A stretch of 45,305 nucleotides of DNA. Origin: Lachnospiraceae bacterium (GTDB taxonomy: Bacteria > Bacillota > Clostridia > Lachnospirales > Lachnospiraceae). Where the stretch lies: assembly GCA_022781985.1 (NCBI GenBank), contig JALESH010000016.1:1-45305 (forward strand). Direction: 5' to 3'. The notes under the pieces were generated by a model that saw only the letters and a program-made list of their open reading frames with translations, searched no databases and was not told the DNA's origin. Position 1 is the first letter of the stretch. The number at the start of each line of letters is the position of its first letter. Of the stretch, positions 43,863 through 45,305 are shown piece after piece. The position numbers were made by a program, and so were the translations under genes.

Positions 43863-45305
43863 ATGATTTTAGGAAAGAAAGCAAAAAAATTATGCTCCGG
43901 AATCATGGCGGCGATGCTGCTGATGCAGCCGCTGACACAGCCGGTGATGGTGCATGCAGGCGCGGTGGAGCCGGGGGGTGGTGACGAAGCGACCACTGGA
44001 AGGACATATTATTTTAGTACATTACACGAAAATAGTTCCAATGAAGGAACAGAAGAAAATCCGTTCATAACATTAGAAAAAATAAATGATCTGGATATAC
44101 AGCCTGGTGATAGGTTACTACTGGAAAGAGGGGCTGAGTTTAATGGCCAGTTCATTCATTTGACAGAAGAGGGAGAGAATGGGCAAGAGCCCATTATAAT
44201 CGAGCCTTATGGAGAAGGAACTGCGAGACCTCGTATCAATACAAACGGTGCAGGTGTCTGGGAACAGGATTACAGGGGGCGGTTGGATAATAGTGCTCAT
44301 AAGAGGCAGGGGAATGTTTCTTCTTCTATTCTGTTAAAAGATACAGAGAATATAATAATCCGTGGGCTGGAAATTACAAACTATGCAAATTTAGAAGAGA
44401 CCAGTGCAGAGTTTAAGGATCCTAACAGAATGGATCGTACCGGTGTGGCGGGAATGGCACAGAACAGAGGTACTTTGGAAAATATCATTCTGGATGATTT
44501 GTATATTCATGACGTAACGGGAAATATTATCAACAAGCATATGCTGAATGGTGGTATTTACTTTATCTGTGCCCTGCCGGATTCGGTAAGCACCAATAAT
44601 GATGCTATAGAGGCAGCAAATGTACCAAAATTTGATGGTCTGACTATTCAGAACTGTCATGTGGAGGATGTAAGCCGCTGGGGAATTGCTGTAGCATATA
44701 CCATTTACTGGAATAAATTTACCAGTACGGCCATTTCGGATGATGTAGCACAAACATACGGAAGCAGCAATGTTGTGATTAAAAATAACTACCTGAAGGA
44801 TGTGGGAGGAGACGCGATTACCACCATGTACTGCTATCAGCCTCTGGTAGAGTCCAATGTATCTCAGAGTGCTGCAAAGTATATCAGCAGTGAATTTTTC
44901 CCCAACACCAATCATAGGGTGGCAGCAGGCGTCTGGCCTTGGAAATGTAAGGATGCTCTTTTCCGGAGAAATGAATGCTTTGACATGCAAAATTATCTGC
45001 ATGGCAATAATGATGCCCAGGCCTGGGATGCTGACTCCGGGGACGGAACTATTTACGAATATAATTACAGCCACGGCAATTCGGGAGGAGTTGTCATGTT
45101 TTGTGCCGGGCAGGCCTACAAAAGTACCTTCCGTTACAATATCAGCCAGAATGACGAACGAGGGATGCTCTGTATACCAGGCAACCCGGATGCCCATGTT
45201 TACAACAATACCTTCTATATTAAGGAAGGTGTGAATATTATACCCAATGACTTTAAGAACGGAGTGGCCAAGGTAGAGAATAATATTTTCTATTATGCAG
45301 GAAGC
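43863..45305 (+). CDS. Secreted right-handed beta-helix protein (partial at 3' edge)
   Basis: The frame is open from ATG 43863 to the end of the window (481 codons, no stop), so the gene is cut off. The N-terminus MILGKKAKKLCSGIMAAMLL is a basic signal peptide; cleavage is likely after VHA at residue 32. The mature part has GTEENPFITLEKIND and DIQPGDRLLLERGAEF, then repeated short strands with Asn ladders (IIIRGLEITNY, LTIQNCHVEDVS, VVIKNNYLKDVGG, VYNNTFYI), the pattern of pectate-lyase-like parallel beta-helices acting on polysaccharides. The catalytic family is not assigned. The sequence looks more AT-rich and Asn-rich than upstream genes. Confidence 0.85.
   Translation, partial: MILGKKAKKLCSGIMAAMLLMQPLTQPVMVHAGAVEPGGGDEATTGRTYYFSTLHENSSNEGTEENPFITLEKINDLDIQPGDRLLLERGAEFNGQFIHLTEEGENGQEPIIIEPYGEGTARPRINTNGAGVWEQDYRGRLDNSAHKRQGNVSSSILLKDTENIIIRGLEITNYANLEETSAEFKDPNRMDRTGVAGMAQNRGTLENIILDDLYIHDVTGNIINKHMLNGGIYFICALPDSVSTNNDAIEAANVPKFDGLTIQNCHVEDVSRWGIAVAYTIYWNKFTSTAISDDVAQTYGSSNVVIKNNYLKDVGGDAITTMYCYQPLVESNVSQSAAKYISSEFFPNTNHRVAAGVWPWKCKDALFRRNECFDMQNYLHGNNDAQAWDADSGDGTIYEYNYSHGNSGGVVMFCAGQAYKSTFRYNISQNDERGMLCIPGNPDAHVYNNTFYIKEGVNIIPNDFKNGVAKVENNIFYYAGS

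Overview
The window looks like a chromosomal segment of an anaerobic, Gram-positive Firmicute, most likely a Lachnospiraceae / Clostridium cluster XIVa gut bacterium. The basis is gene order (mbl next to two flagellar rod genes, comF-yvyF, cdaA-cdaR-glmM, and hprK-murB-rapZ-whiA followed by an HPr-like gene), strong GGAGG-type ribosome binding sites, consensus sigma-A promoters, a Gram-positive type LexA box, moderate GC, and a ferredoxin-type protein. The genus is not certain.

Layout. 1-698: the tail of an IS66-type transposase, a terminator, an SOS-type promoter region, and a 132-bp IS66-like miniature element (394-525, 8-bp target duplication) sitting in the leader of uvrB. 699-5602: uvrB-uvrA excision repair operon. 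5802-8871: mbl, two flagellar rod/hook basal-body genes and a rod-binding protein. 8949-17446: recD2, comF, yvyF, two membrane proteins, then the cyclic di-AMP operon cdaA-cdaR-glmM. 17618-20990: ptsH (HPr), leuA and a MATE exporter. 21032-25033, minus strand: an Fe-S protein, a DUF1846 protein and pyrG. 25264-34538: ftsH, uvrC, then hprK, ROK glucokinase, murB, rapZ, whiA and a Crh-like HPr paralogue. 34599-36444: lipid kinase and fructose-bisphosphate aldolase. 36514-40725: alanine/glycine symporter, cyclophilin, an acetyltransferase and an aldo/keto reductase on alternating strands. 40927-45305: a membrane diguanylate cyclase, a SurA-like lipoprotein, an unassigned structured leader and a secreted beta-helix protein that runs off the window.

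The parts connect. All three UvrABC genes are here. Carbon-control proteins form a set: HPr with both His15 and Ser46, HPr kinase/phosphorylase, and an HPr paralogue that keeps Ser46 but has Glu at position 15. Cell-envelope control is dense (Mbl, CdaA/CdaR/GlmM, MurB, RapZ, WhiA). The least ordinary sequence lies at the two ends: the mobile-element-disrupted uvrB leader on the left, and the structured RNA candidate plus pentanucleotide repeat ahead of the secreted beta-helix gene on the right.

No tRNA, rRNA or CRISPR array was seen. The only stretch of more than 300 bases without a gene is 199-698, which is described in the entries there.
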